DNA of 64,000 nucleotides from Methanomassiliicoccaceae archaeon UBA421 (GTDB lineage Archaea; Thermoplasmatota; Thermoplasmata; Methanomassiliicoccales; Methanomethylophilaceae): positions 173,886 through 237,885 of the forward strand of contig DAHB01000002.1 in NCBI GenBank assembly GCA_002498365.1, in the 5' to 3' direction. The notes below the pieces were generated by a model. The model saw only the letters and a program-made list of their open reading frames with translations, was not told where the DNA came from and made no database searches. Positions 50,162-59,267 of this stretch are shown in pieces (the stretch's first letter is position 1; every line of letters starts with the position of its first letter). Position numbers and translations under genes: made by a program.

Positions 50162-51226
50162 TCAGAGCAGGCCCTTCGCCTTGGCCAGTTCCGCGTTGAG
50201 GACGGAGCCTCCGGCACCGCCCCTGATCGTGTTGTGCGAAAGCACGAACGCCTTGTAGTATCCGTTGCTGGACCTGAGCCTTCCCACTGTAACGGCCATG
50301 CCCTTCGCCCTTTCCGGCGTTCCGGCGTACACGTCGAACACCGGCTGGGGGCGGTTTTCTTCATTCCTCACTATCACCGGCATGTCCGGCGCCGACGGAA
50401 GCCCCAGCATCTGGGGTTCCCCGCGGAATCCGGAAAGCGCCTCGCCCAGCTCTCTGAGGGAGGGGGCGTCTCTGAGCGCCAGGACCAGCGACTCCGTGTG
50501 TCCGTCCACCACGGGCACGCGGGCGCAGTTGGCCATGAGCCTGATGTCAGCGAAGCGGAACACGTTGCCGTCGAAAACGCCCAGCATCTTGCAGAGCTCC
50601 GTCTCCATCTTCTCTTCCTCGCCCTTTATGAAAGGCACGACGTTCCCTACGGCGTCAAGCGACGGGACGCCGGGATATCCGGCCCCGGAAAGCGCCTGGT
50701 AAGTAGACACGAAGGCCTCTTCGAGCCCGTACTTGGCATCGATGGCCTTCAGGGGAAGGGCTATGCCGGTGGTCGAGCAGTTCGCGTTGGTGACAATAAA
50801 ACCTCCGCTTTCCACGTAAGACCTCTGCCCGGTCACGGAACGGAGGTGCCCGGGGTTGACCTCGGGTATCAATATGGGGACGTCAGGATCCATCCTGTGA
50901 GCGCCCGCGTTCGTGAATACCGCTACGCCGGATTCGGCCAGTGCGGACTCCGTATGTCCGGCTAGCTCGCTGGGTATGCCGCTGAAGGCCACCCTGGCCG
51001 CAGACGATATCTTCTCGAGGTCCATGACCTCGATCTCCCTCTCGAGCGTCTCGTCCATGAAGCAGTGGTCCCTGACCTTCAGGACGTCTCTCAGCTTCTT
51101 ACCGCCCGACCTCTCAGATGCGTAGAGCCCCTCTATCTCGAAATAGGGGTGGCCTTCCAGCATCTGAACGAACCTCTGCCCGATCATCCCCGTTGCCCCG
51201 AGGACCGCAACGTGCGTCTTGTTCAT
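50162..51226 (-). CDS. asd: Aspartate-semialdehyde dehydrogenase
   Basis: Branch-point enzyme for Thr, Met, Lys and, in methanogens, the shikimate precursor route. 354 aa, archaeal/fungal subtype. NADP loop VLGATGMIGQRFVQML; catalytic Cys in IVTNANCSTTGIALPL; substrate His in GHTESL. TATA at 51266-51274 implies a leader of about 18 nt. Probably heads asd-hisGCHA. Confidence 0.95.
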   Translation of the reverse strand: MNKTHVAVLGATGMIGQRFVQMLEGHPYFEIEGLYASERSGGKKLRDVLKVRDHCFMDETLEREIEVMDLEKISSAARVAFSGIPSELAGHTESALAESGVAVFTNAGAHRMDPDVPILIPEVNPGHLRSVTGQRSYVESGGFIVTNANCSTTGIALPLKAIDAKYGLEEAFVSTYQALSGAGYPGVPSLDAVGNVVPFIKGEEEKMETELCKMLGVFDGNVFRFADIRLMANCARVPVVDGHTESLVLALRDAPSLRELGEALSGFRGEPQMLGLPSAPDMPVIVRNEENRPQPVFDVYAGTPERAKGMAVTVGRLRSSNGYYKAFVLSHNTIRGGAGGSVLNAELAKAKGLL

Positions 51227-51265
51227 CTGTACAATTCTCCCTGGCTCATTCTGATTCCGATGACG

Positions 51266-51274
51266 TATATAAAA
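51266..51274 (-). promoter_or_regulatory. TATA box of asd-his operon
   Basis: TTTTATATA on the minus strand in the 55-bp gap between aroQ and asd; 27 bp from its centre lies about 17 nt before the asd ATG. Confidence 0.6.
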
Positions 51275-51281
51275 CCGCGCG

Positions 51282-51557
51282 TCACTTTTCGAAGAGGTGC
51301 TTCTGCCTCTCCTTCGAAATCCTCAGCAGGACTTCGGCGATCTGCTTCGCCTCGCTCTCCGAAAGGCTGACTTCTTCGCAGAGCTCATGATATCTCTGTA
51401 TCACTTCGTGCTCCTTCTCTTCGTTCCAATAGCCCTGGGACGACTTCTTCTTGGCCTTGGCCAGTTCGTCGGTTATCTCCATCCGCGTGGCGATGAGGTC
51501 GATTATCTCTGCGTCGATCGCCGCTATCTGCTCCCTGAGCTCTTCGGTATCAGGCAT
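51282..51557 (-). CDS. aroQ: Chorismate mutase, AroQ type
   Basis: Chorismate to prephenate for Phe/Tyr. 91-aa all-helical domain: EELREQIAAIDAEIIDLIAT gives the first helix with the catalytic Arg, then R-x-x-x-x-x-E-L-A-K-A-K-K. ATG 51557 has GGTGG about 5 nt upstream, and TATA TTTTATAC (51591-51598) lies behind it; an ATG at 51578 is an alternative. Upstream of asd and co-oriented. Confidence 0.88.
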   Translation of the reverse strand: MPDTEELREQIAAIDAEIIDLIATRMEITDELAKAKKKSSQGYWNEEKEHEVIQRYHELCEEVSLSESEAKQIAEVLLRISKERQKHLFEK

Positions 51558-51672
51558 CTGAACCACCTGACCCGTCATACAGTTATCCGTATAAAACAAC
51601 TGACGCCTGCTCAGAACGGTGAAAACATTAAGATAAGATAAGCATCTTCGCACTGTTAAAGGAGAATCCAGA

Positions 51673-53673
51673 ATGACATACGGATTGGGAATCGACACCG
51701 GCGGCACATATACGGATGCGGCGGTAATGGACATAGAGGCGGGAGAAGTTATGGCATCGCACAAATCGCCGACTACCCACGAAGACCTCACTGTCGGCAT
51801 AAGGGGGGCCATAGAAGGCCTCAGCGATGAGATGCTGGCCAAGGTCGGGGTCGTCTCTCTGTCCTCCACCCTGGCCACGAACTCCGTCGTCGAGGGGAGA
51901 GGCTGTCGCGTCGGGCTAGTTGCCATCGGCCACGATTTCAACTCGAAGTACCATGCTAACGAGGAGGTAGTCATCAATGGCAGGCATGACCTTTGGGGAA
52001 GGGAGACCGAACCATTGGACGAGGCGGCCGCGGAGAAATTCCTCAGAGCCATAAGGGGAAAGGTCGACGGCGTCGCAATATCGGGATATCTGGGTATCCG
52101 CAATCCAAAGCACGAGATAAGGATCAGGGAGATGGCTTACGAAATACTCGGGGTACGTGCGGTCTGCGGCCACGAGCTTTCTTCCACCCTTGGTTTCGAT
52201 GACAGGACCACGACCTGCATAATGAATGCCAGGCTGATACCTGTCATAGACGAGCTTATCATTGCCATGAAACAGGTCATGGCCGAGAGGAGCATACGCG
52301 CGCCGCTCATGGTCGTCAAAGGGGACGGCTCCATGATGGGGGAGTCCGAAGCATCCATAAGGCCCATCGAGACGATACTTTCTGGACCCGCATCGAGCCT
52401 TATCGGAGCCAGGAAGCTCACAGGGATCGACGATGCCATCGTAGTAGATATAGGCGGCACGACGACCGATATCGGCATCCTCAGGGACGGACGCCCCGAC
52501 ATAGTAGAGTACGGGGCGGTTCTGGGAGGGATGAGGACCCACGTCAAGGCTGCGGACATTTCGACCGTCGGTCTGGGAGGCGACAGCCACATAGTGATCT
52601 TGGACTCGGGGATCAGGATATCGACCGTCCGTTGCATCCCGCTGTGCTTTGCGGCAAGGAAGTGGCCGGACATCAAAAAAACGTTGCAAGGGATAGCCAC
52701 CAAAGGACCGATGTTCCGTAGCGAGTTCAAGGAAGATTCCAGGAATTATCAGGAGACCGACTTCTTCATCAGGCTGAAGAATAACAAACAAAATATGGAA
52801 CTCAGCGTCGAAGAAAAGATGTTTCTCGATTTCCTCGACAACGGCCCGCACACGCTCGCACAGGCCTCAAGGTTCCTTCAGGTCCATCCTCTGGGATTTA
52901 AGTCTGGACATCTGGAGAACATCGGCCTTGTGCAGAGGATAGGGCTTACCCCCACAGACATACTCTGCGCCAGCGGCGATTACACCGAGTTCGATCCCGA
53001 GCCTGCAAGGCTGGCGATAAGACATTTCAGCCTGGCCTATGGCATCCCGGAAGAGAAGATAATATCCATAACAAAAAAACTCGTCACAGAAAAGATGGCC
53101 ACCGAAATAATGGGCAAGGTACTGGACTCTGAAATAGGGTCCCGCGAACTGGGAGACGCTGGAGAACACCTTCTCAAGACCGCGGTCACGCGCGAACAGC
53201 GCCGGGACTACAGCTGCGCCATAAGGCTGAACAAACCCATAATCGGGATAGGCGCGCCTGCCGGCGCCTATCTTCCGGAAGTATCCAGGCGCCTCGGGAC
53301 GGACTTCATACTTCCCAAGTATTCGCATGTCGGGAACGCTGTGGGGGCGGTCACCGGCGGTATCATCGAGCGCGAGGAGATACTCATAAAACCCAACGTG
53401 GAGAACATGGTGGGGGACATCCCGTGCACGGTGTTCGCCAAGTTCGGACGTTTCGTGAAGGACAGCATATCCGAGGGGATCGAGTTCGCCAGAAAGCACG
53501 GAACGGAATACGTAAGGGACCTGGCGCTCAAAGACGGGGCCGAAGACATCGTGGTCTCCGACGACGTCAGGGTCAGCAAGATACGTGCCAAGAACATGCC
53601 CAGTGAGTTCGTCGTTATCGACGTGACGGTCACCGTCACCGCGGCCGGGAAGCCCAAGATGTTCGAGACCTGA
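51673..53673 (+). CDS. Hydantoinase/oxoprolinase (HyuA) family protein, stand-alone
   Basis: 666-aa ASKHA-fold protein. GIDTGGTYTDAAVMDIEAG is the N-terminal phosphate-1 loop, SSTLATNSVVEGRG the next block, IVVDIGGTTTDIGIL the second loop, and IGAPAGAYLPEVSRRLG near the end. Around residues 370-440 a winged-helix-like insert (LDFLDNGPHTLAQASRFLQV) ends in RIGLTPTDIL. No HyuB partner is adjacent, so a simple 5-oxoprolinase or hydantoinase reaction is doubtful. AAAGGAG lies before the ATG. Similar proteins occur in methanogens and acetogens with unclear roles; the substrate is unknown. Confidence 0.85.
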   Translation: MTYGLGIDTGGTYTDAAVMDIEAGEVMASHKSPTTHEDLTVGIRGAIEGLSDEMLAKVGVVSLSSTLATNSVVEGRGCRVGLVAIGHDFNSKYHANEEVVINGRHDLWGRETEPLDEAAAEKFLRAIRGKVDGVAISGYLGIRNPKHEIRIREMAYEILGVRAVCGHELSSTLGFDDRTTTCIMNARLIPVIDELIIAMKQVMAERSIRAPLMVVKGDGSMMGESEASIRPIETILSGPASSLIGARKLTGIDDAIVVDIGGTTTDIGILRDGRPDIVEYGAVLGGMRTHVKAADISTVGLGGDSHIVILDSGIRISTVRCIPLCFAARKWPDIKKTLQGIATKGPMFRSEFKEDSRNYQETDFFIRLKNNKQNMELSVEEKMFLDFLDNGPHTLAQASRFLQVHPLGFKSGHLENIGLVQRIGLTPTDILCASGDYTEFDPEPARLAIRHFSLAYGIPEEKIISITKKLVTEKMATEIMGKVLDSEIGSRELGDAGEHLLKTAVTREQRRDYSCAIRLNKPIIGIGAPAGAYLPEVSRRLGTDFILPKYSHVGNAVGAVTGGIIEREEILIKPNVENMVGDIPCTVFAKFGRFVKDSISEGIEFARKHGTEYVRDLALKDGAEDIVVSDDVRVSKIRAKNMPSEFVVIDVTVTVTAAGKPKMFET

Positions 53674-56600
53674 TCAGAGCACGTGGAACTCCTTCATGCT
53701 GCGGACGCCGAGTTTCTCGCCGCGCCCTACGCGTATCGCGCCGACAGCGATGTTGGCTCCCTGAACCGTGGTCATGAAAGGTATCTCCAGCTCCACTGCC
53801 AGCCTGCGCATCGTGTACCCGTCGCGCCTGGAACCCGATTTCATGGCGGGGGTGTTGATGATCAGGTTGATCTTCCCGTCCCTCATCAGGCCTATGGCGT
53901 TCGGCTTGAGCTTCTCGTCCAGTTTGAACACCGTCGTGGTGTCCACTCCGTTCTCCCTAAGGTATGTGGACGTCCCTTTGGTGGCGTAGATCGCGAATCC
54001 CATGTCCTTCAGGCCGCGTGCGGCATCAAGTATCCTGGGCTTGTCCTGGTCGTTCACGGTTATGTAAACTCCTCCGGACATCGGAAGCTTGTTTCCAGCG
54101 GCTATCAGGGCCTTGTAGCATGCGGTGTGGAAGTCCTCGTCTATGCCCATGACTTCCCCGGTGCTCTTCATCTCGGGCGTAAGGATGGAATCCACGCCGG
54201 GCAGCTTAAGGAACGGGAACACGGACGCCTTGATGGCGAAGTGGTCGATGGACCTGTAACCGGAAAGCCCGAAGTCCTTGAGCTTCTTGCCGAGCATGAT
54301 CTTCGTGGCGATCTTAGCCAGCGGGACCCCGGTGGACTTCGATATGAACGGTACGGTCCTGGAGGCGCGGGGGTTGGCCTCTATCATGTAGATTTCGTCG
54401 TCCTTGACTGCGAGCTGAAGGTTCATAAGCCCCTTGATGCGAAGTGCCAGTGCGACTTTTTCTGAGATCTCGACTATTCCGTCGATATTCTTCTTGCTGA
54501 GGGTGAACGGGGGCATGACCATCGTGGCGTCCCCGGAGTGGCACCCTGCGTATTCGACATGTTCCATTATTCCGCCGATGTAGACATCTTCGCCGTCGCT
54601 CAGCACGTCTATGTCGATCTCGATGGCTTCGGTGAGATATTTGTCTATCAATATAGGGTGGTGTCTGGAGACCTTGACGGCCGTTTCAACGTAGGTCTTG
54701 AGCTCGTCTTCGGAGTAGACGATCTCCATGGCCCTCCCCCCGAGGACGTACGAAGGCCTCACCAGCACGGGATATCCGATCTCGGAGGCGATGATACGGG
54801 CCTCTTCGAAGGAATAGCCTGTACCCGAGCGGGGCTGGAGTATGCCCAGCTGGTCCATCAGTTTCGAGAACCTCCTCCTGTCCTCGGCGACGTCCATGTC
54901 GTCGGGGCTGGTACCTAGGACCTTGGTCTTCGTACCTTTCAGGGCCTTCTCCAGGTCGACGGCGAGGTTGACGCTGGTCTGACCTCCGAACTGCACTATC
55001 ACGCCGTCCGCCTGCTCTTCTTCGATGATGTCCAGCACGTCTTCGAGTGTCAGAGGCTCGAAGTACAGGCGATCGGAGACGTCGTAGTCTGTGGAAACGG
55101 TCTCGGGGTTGTTGTTTATTATGACTGCGTCGACGCCCTCCTCCTGCAGTGCGAACACTCCGTGTACGCAGCAGTAGTCGAATTCGATGCCCTGTCCGAT
55201 CCGTATCGGCCCTCCTCCTATGACGATGACCCTCTTTTTGCTTTCATCTCTGAAGGTCTCGGAGGACCTTCCGTATGTCGAGTAGAAGTAAGGGGTGACG
55301 GCGGCGAACTCCGCGGCGCATGTGTCGACCATCTTGTATACGGCCTTGATGCCGTCGGCCTTGCGGTCCTCCCGGAACTTCAGCTCGTCGGTCTTAGTAA
55401 GCTCTGCGATGACCGGGTCGGCGAAGCCCATCTCCTTCGCCTCCCTGATGAGCTCCCGGTCGCCGGGGTTCTTCCTGAGGCGTTCCTCCATCCTAACGAT
55501 GTTCCTGATCTTTATTATGAAGTAGCGGTCCCAGGCGGTCAGTTTAGCTATCCTTTCGACGGTCCATCCTTTCCTCAGGGCCTCGCCGATTGCGAATATG
55601 CGTATGTCGGTCGCATTCTCCAGCTCTTCTTCCATCTGTTCTTCGGTCAGGTCGACGGGGTCCAGTCCCCTCACGCCTATCTCGAGGGACCTGAGGCCCT
55701 TCAGCAGGGCCTCTTCGAACGTGCGCCCTATGGACATTATCTCGCCCGTGCTCTTCATCTGTGTCCCCAGATGGCGGTCCACGGTGCGGAACTTGTCAAA
55801 GGGCCAGCGCGGGATCTTCACGACGACGTAGTCGATCGAAGGCTCGAAAGCGGCGAAGGTTGTGCCGGTGATATCGTTGGGGATCTCGTCAAGGGTATAT
55901 CCCACCGCGATCTTGGTGGCTACCCTTGCGATGGGATATCCCGTCGCTTTGGAGGCCAGCGCTGACGAGCGTGATACGCGGGGATTGACCTCTATGAGGC
56001 GGTAGTCTCCATTGGCGGGGTTGAAGGCGAACTGTACGTTGCATCCGCCCTCTATGCCAAGGGTCCGGATCACCTTGATGGCCGCCGTCCTAAGGCGCTG
56101 GTGGTCGAAATCCGAGACCGTCAGCAGGGGCGCGCACACTATGCTCTCTCCCGTGTGTATCCCCATCGCGTCCAGGTTCTCCATTTCGCAGATGATTATG
56201 CAGTTGTCCTTGGAGTCCCTCATGACCTCGTATTCGAGCTCCTTCCATCCGAGGACACTCTCTTCTATCAAGACCTGATGTATGCGCGAGTATGCCAGTC
56301 CGCGGGCACAGATGTCCACGAGCTCGTCCTCGTCGTAGGCCACTCCTCCGCCTGTCCCTCCCAGGGTATAGGCGGGGCGGACCAGCACGGGATAGCTTCC
56401 GATCAGGTTCGCGGCCTCGATGGCCTCGGTCACGGAGTTCACGCTGCGGCTGATCGGCACGGGTTCGCCGATCTTTTCCATGGCCTCCTTGAACAGCTCC
56501 CTGTCTTCCGACATGGCGATGGCGTCAGGCTGCGTCCCTACCAGTTCGCAGCCAAGTTTGGCCAGCGAGCCGTTGTCGTATAGCTCGGAGCATATGTTCA

Positions 56601-56880
56601 GCGCCGTCTGTCCGCCCATTCCGGAAAGGACGCCGTCCACGCACTCCTTTTCGATGATGGCGGCGACCGTCTCGGCGTTCAGCGGCTCGATGTACACGCT
56701 GTCGGCCATGTCCGTGTCGGTCTGGATCGTGGCGGGGTTGGAGTTCACAAGCACGGTCTTATACCCTTCCGCGCGGAGTGCGCGACACGCCTGCGAGCCC
56801 GAAAAGTCGAACTCCGCCGCCTGTCCTATGACGATGGGGCCGGAGCCGATGACCATCACTTTCTTGAAGTCCTTCCTCAT
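53674..56880 (-). CDS. carB: Carbamoyl-phosphate synthase large subunit
   Basis: 1068 aa, full length: two ATP-grasp carbamoylation halves (first MVIGSGPIVIGQAAEFDFSG, PVLVRPAYTLGGTGGGVAYD; second IVIGGGPIRIGQGIEFDYCC, PVLVRPSYVLGGRAMEIVYS), the oligomerisation region between them, and a C-terminal MGS-like regulatory domain (MGFAIYATKGTSTYLRENG). Carbamoyl phosphate feeds PyrB, HypF and arginine synthesis. The start overlaps carA by 4 bp; the stop is adjacent to that of the convergent HyuA gene. Confidence 0.97.
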   Translation of the reverse strand: MRKDFKKVMVIGSGPIVIGQAAEFDFSGSQACRALRAEGYKTVLVNSNPATIQTDTDMADSVYIEPLNAETVAAIIEKECVDGVLSGMGGQTALNICSELYDNGSLAKLGCELVGTQPDAIAMSEDRELFKEAMEKIGEPVPISRSVNSVTEAIEAANLIGSYPVLVRPAYTLGGTGGGVAYDEDELVDICARGLAYSRIHQVLIEESVLGWKELEYEVMRDSKDNCIIICEMENLDAMGIHTGESIVCAPLLTVSDFDHQRLRTAAIKVIRTLGIEGGCNVQFAFNPANGDYRLIEVNPRVSRSSALASKATGYPIARVATKIAVGYTLDEIPNDITGTTFAAFEPSIDYVVVKIPRWPFDKFRTVDRHLGTQMKSTGEIMSIGRTFEEALLKGLRSLEIGVRGLDPVDLTEEQMEEELENATDIRIFAIGEALRKGWTVERIAKLTAWDRYFIIKIRNIVRMEERLRKNPGDRELIREAKEMGFADPVIAELTKTDELKFREDRKADGIKAVYKMVDTCAAEFAAVTPYFYSTYGRSSETFRDESKKRVIVIGGGPIRIGQGIEFDYCCVHGVFALQEEGVDAVIINNNPETVSTDYDVSDRLYFEPLTLEDVLDIIEEEQADGVIVQFGGQTSVNLAVDLEKALKGTKTKVLGTSPDDMDVAEDRRRFSKLMDQLGILQPRSGTGYSFEEARIIASEIGYPVLVRPSYVLGGRAMEIVYSEDELKTYVETAVKVSRHHPILIDKYLTEAIEIDIDVLSDGEDVYIGGIMEHVEYAGCHSGDATMVMPPFTLSKKNIDGIVEISEKVALALRIKGLMNLQLAVKDDEIYMIEANPRASRTVPFISKSTGVPLAKIATKIMLGKKLKDFGLSGYRSIDHFAIKASVFPFLKLPGVDSILTPEMKSTGEVMGIDEDFHTACYKALIAAGNKLPMSGGVYITVNDQDKPRILDAARGLKDMGFAIYATKGTSTYLRENGVDTTTVFKLDEKLKPNAIGLMRDGKINLIINTPAMKSGSRRDGYTMRRLAVELEIPFMTTVQGANIAVGAIRVGRGEKLGVRSMKEFHVL

Positions 56881-57962
56881 AGCCTCGCCTCCCTCATGAC
56901 CTTGCCGAACCTGTCGAACAGGAACAGCGTGTCGGCGGGACCGGGCTTCGCCTCGGGATGGTACTGTGTGGAGAAGACAGGCAGGTCCCTATGCCTGCAC
57001 CCCTCCACCGTTCCGTCGTTAACGTTGATCTGGTCCGCGATAAGGCCGGTACCGTCCAGGGAATCCGCGTCCACGGCGTAGCCGTGATTCTGGGAAGTGA
57101 TGTACACGCGGTCCTCGAATTTGACCGGCTGGTTGTTGCCGCGGTGGCCGAATTTCATTTTGTACGTCCGGGCACCCATAGCAAGAGCCAGGGTCTGGCT
57201 TCCGAAGCATATGCCGTACATGGGCAGGCGGGAAACGAGGTCCTTCTCCGTCTTGACGACGGTATCGAGTATGCTTTTATGGGAAGGGTTACCGGGACCG
57301 TTCGTGACCATGATCCCGTCCGGCCTGTATTCCAATATGACGTCGGCAGGCGTATCGTACGGGAATATGATGACGTTGAAGCGTGACGAGAGATCGTCGA
57401 TGATGGCCGATTTCGTGCCGCAGTCGATCACGCCCACGGTGAGGTCCTTGCCGGTGTCGGAGACCGAGATCTCCTTGCAGGAGACCTCGCCCACCAGGTT
57501 GCCGGCCATGGGAAGAGGCATCTTTTTGAGTTTCTTCAGTGTTTCATCCGGGGGCACGTCCGAATCGGTGATGGCGCCTTTCATGGAGCCGGAGTCCCTG
57601 AGCTTTATCACCAGGTCGCGGGTGTCGATGCCGGATATCCCGGGGACCTTGTTCTCCTTGAGGAAGGAGTCGAGGGTCCTGCCGCCATACATGTCCGTCG
57701 GCTCGGTGCAGTTCTCCCTCACCACAAGTCCTCTCACATGCACGCGGTCGGACTGCGAATATCCGTCGACTATTCCGTAGTCTCCTGCCAGGGGATAGGT
57801 CATCACAAGGATCTGTCCGCGGAAAGAGGGGTCCGTGAGACTTTCCTGATATCCGCTCATGCCGGTTCCGAAGACAACCTCGCCGTCGGCGGACGAACGA
57901 TATCCAAAAAGGCTGCCTTCATAAACAGTTCCGTCCTCAAGGACCAAATAACCGCGTGCCAT
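56877..57962 (-). CDS. carA: Carbamoyl-phosphate synthase small (glutaminase) subunit
   Basis: 361 aa. N-terminal CPSase domain (LEDGTVYEGSLFGY, GYQESLTDPSFRGQILVMTY), then class I amidotransferase with nucleophile Cys in YGICFGSQTLALAMGA and catalytic His/Glu in TQYHPEAKPGPADT. TATA at 57989-57995 is centred 30 bp before the ATG, giving a leader of only a few nt. Confidence 0.97.
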   Translation of the reverse strand: MARGYLVLEDGTVYEGSLFGYRSSADGEVVFGTGMSGYQESLTDPSFRGQILVMTYPLAGDYGIVDGYSQSDRVHVRGLVVRENCTEPTDMYGGRTLDSFLKENKVPGISGIDTRDLVIKLRDSGSMKGAITDSDVPPDETLKKLKKMPLPMAGNLVGEVSCKEISVSDTGKDLTVGVIDCGTKSAIIDDLSSRFNVIIFPYDTPADVILEYRPDGIMVTNGPGNPSHKSILDTVVKTEKDLVSRLPMYGICFGSQTLALAMGARTYKMKFGHRGNNQPVKFEDRVYITSQNHGYAVDADSLDGTGLIADQINVNDGTVEGCRHRDLPVFSTQYHPEAKPGPADTLFLFDRFGKVMREARL

Positions 57963-57988
57963 CGGGGATTAATCACATTTCCGTTCCA

Positions 57989-58045
57989 TATATAATGTCT
58001 TCCATTTCTGCATTACACACCAGAACCAACCTTGTCGGATTATAG
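57989..58045. promoter_or_regulatory. Divergent TATA boxes of carAB and pelA
   Basis: Minus-strand TTATATA (57989-57995) serves carA; plus-strand TTATAG (58040-58045) lies 27-32 bp before the pelA ATG at 58072. The two promoters are separated by about 45 bp in a 109-bp gap with no other clear motif. Confidence 0.55.
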
Positions 58046-58071
58046 ACATATGACCCGCCATTAAACGAAAG

Positions 58072-59142
58072 ATGATTATCCAAGGACGCAATCGGCCCAT
58101 CATGCGGATAATCGGGCGCGACCAGCAGTCTAACGGCATGAAAGTGATGCCCGAGACGGACGAGGACCTCTGGCATCTGTTCAATGTCTTGGAGGAGGGT
58201 GACACGGTCACCGCCTCGACCACCCGAAGGGAGGAGAAGGCCGCGGACAAGATACGCGCAGAGCGCACCGAGAAGAAACGTATGACCCTCGGCGTCCGCA
58301 TAGAGAAGATCGATTTTTCGGAAGAGGACCTCAGGCTCAAGTTGCTTGGCACGATAGAGTCTGGACCACAGGACATAGGCCAGCATCACACGCTCATGAT
58401 AGAGCCAGGCGACAGCCTGATCATATCGAAGCAGAAGTGGCGCGCCACCCAGGTCGAAAGGCTCGAACGGTCGGTGAGGGACACCAATAAGCCCAGGATA
58501 GTCTTCGTATCGCTGGACCAGGACGAAGCCACGGTGGCCGTCCTGCGGCAGTACGGCCTGAAGGAGATGGCATTCATCAGGTCAGGCCGTTCAGGGAAGC
58601 AGTACGACGAAAAGAGAAGGGGGCCTGACGGATACCACGGGGAGGTGATATCGAAAGTGAGGGCGTGCGCCGAAACGGACATGCCCGTGGTCCTCCTCGG
58701 CCCCGGATTCGAGAAAGAGCTGCTGGCCGAGACCGGAAAAAGTTCCGATCCGGACCTGTTTTCAAAATGTTATGTCTATCACACGGGCCAGTGCGGAATG
58801 GCAGGGATAAACGAACTTATGAAGGCAGGGATGGGTGCGGAGGTGCTCAGAGAGTCGACGGTGGGAGCCGAGATGGAGGCGGTCGAGCGCCTGATGACCG
58901 AGATAGCCAGGGACGGGCCTGCGACGTACGGTCTGGCGGAAGTTTCGGCCGCTGCATCGGCCGGGGCAGTAGAGACCCTTCTGATATTGGACTCGAAGGT
59001 CAGAGAGCAGGATTTAGACTCTGTGGTCAGGGACGTCGAGTCGCAGAGGGGAGGCATACTGGTGATATCCTCTCAGCACGACGCCGGAAAGAGGCTTGCG
59101 GCCCTGGGCGGGATCGGGGCGATCTTGAGGTATGCCGTCTGA
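58072..59142 (+). CDS. pelA: Pelota (Dom34) mRNA surveillance factor
   Basis: Ribosome rescue with aRF1/ABCE1-type factors. 356 aa of eRF1-like three-domain layout: N-domain MRIIGRDQQSNGMKVMPETD and DLWHLFNVLEEGDTVTASTT; middle domain VFVSLDQDEATVAVLRQYGL, with a PGFEKE stretch; C-domain TYGLAEVSAAASAGAVETLL. The GGQ of eRF1 is absent as expected. ATG 58072 fits the TATA spacing; most homologs begin at the second in-frame ATG (58102, MRIIGRD), which remains possible. Confidence 0.93.
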   Translation: MIIQGRNRPIMRIIGRDQQSNGMKVMPETDEDLWHLFNVLEEGDTVTASTTRREEKAADKIRAERTEKKRMTLGVRIEKIDFSEEDLRLKLLGTIESGPQDIGQHHTLMIEPGDSLIISKQKWRATQVERLERSVRDTNKPRIVFVSLDQDEATVAVLRQYGLKEMAFIRSGRSGKQYDEKRRGPDGYHGEVISKVRACAETDMPVVLLGPGFEKELLAETGKSSDPDLFSKCYVYHTGQCGMAGINELMKAGMGAEVLRESTVGAEMEAVERLMTEIARDGPATYGLAEVSAAASAGAVETLLILDSKVREQDLDSVVRDVESQRGGILVISSQHDAGKRLAALGGIGAILRYAV

Positions 59143-59183
59143 CGAGTTAGCACGTAACGGCCGGTCCTAACCGCCCGATGGAA

Positions 59184-59249
59184 AATATTAATAAATATTA
59201 TAGGATAACCCGACTGTCAAACAAGTTTAGTTTTGCAAGCGGCATGCCG
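59184..59249 (+). promoter_or_regulatory. Promoter and leader palindrome of homocitrate synthase gene
   Basis: AATATTAATAAATATTAT (59184-59201) contains the TATA element; transcription should begin near 59225. The leader carries the perfect palindrome CGGCATGCCG (59240-59249), then a GGGGAA ribosome-binding site 5-11 nt before the ATG. Operator or short hairpin; undecided. Confidence 0.4.
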
Positions 59250-59267
59250 TGAATTTGGGGAATTTAA

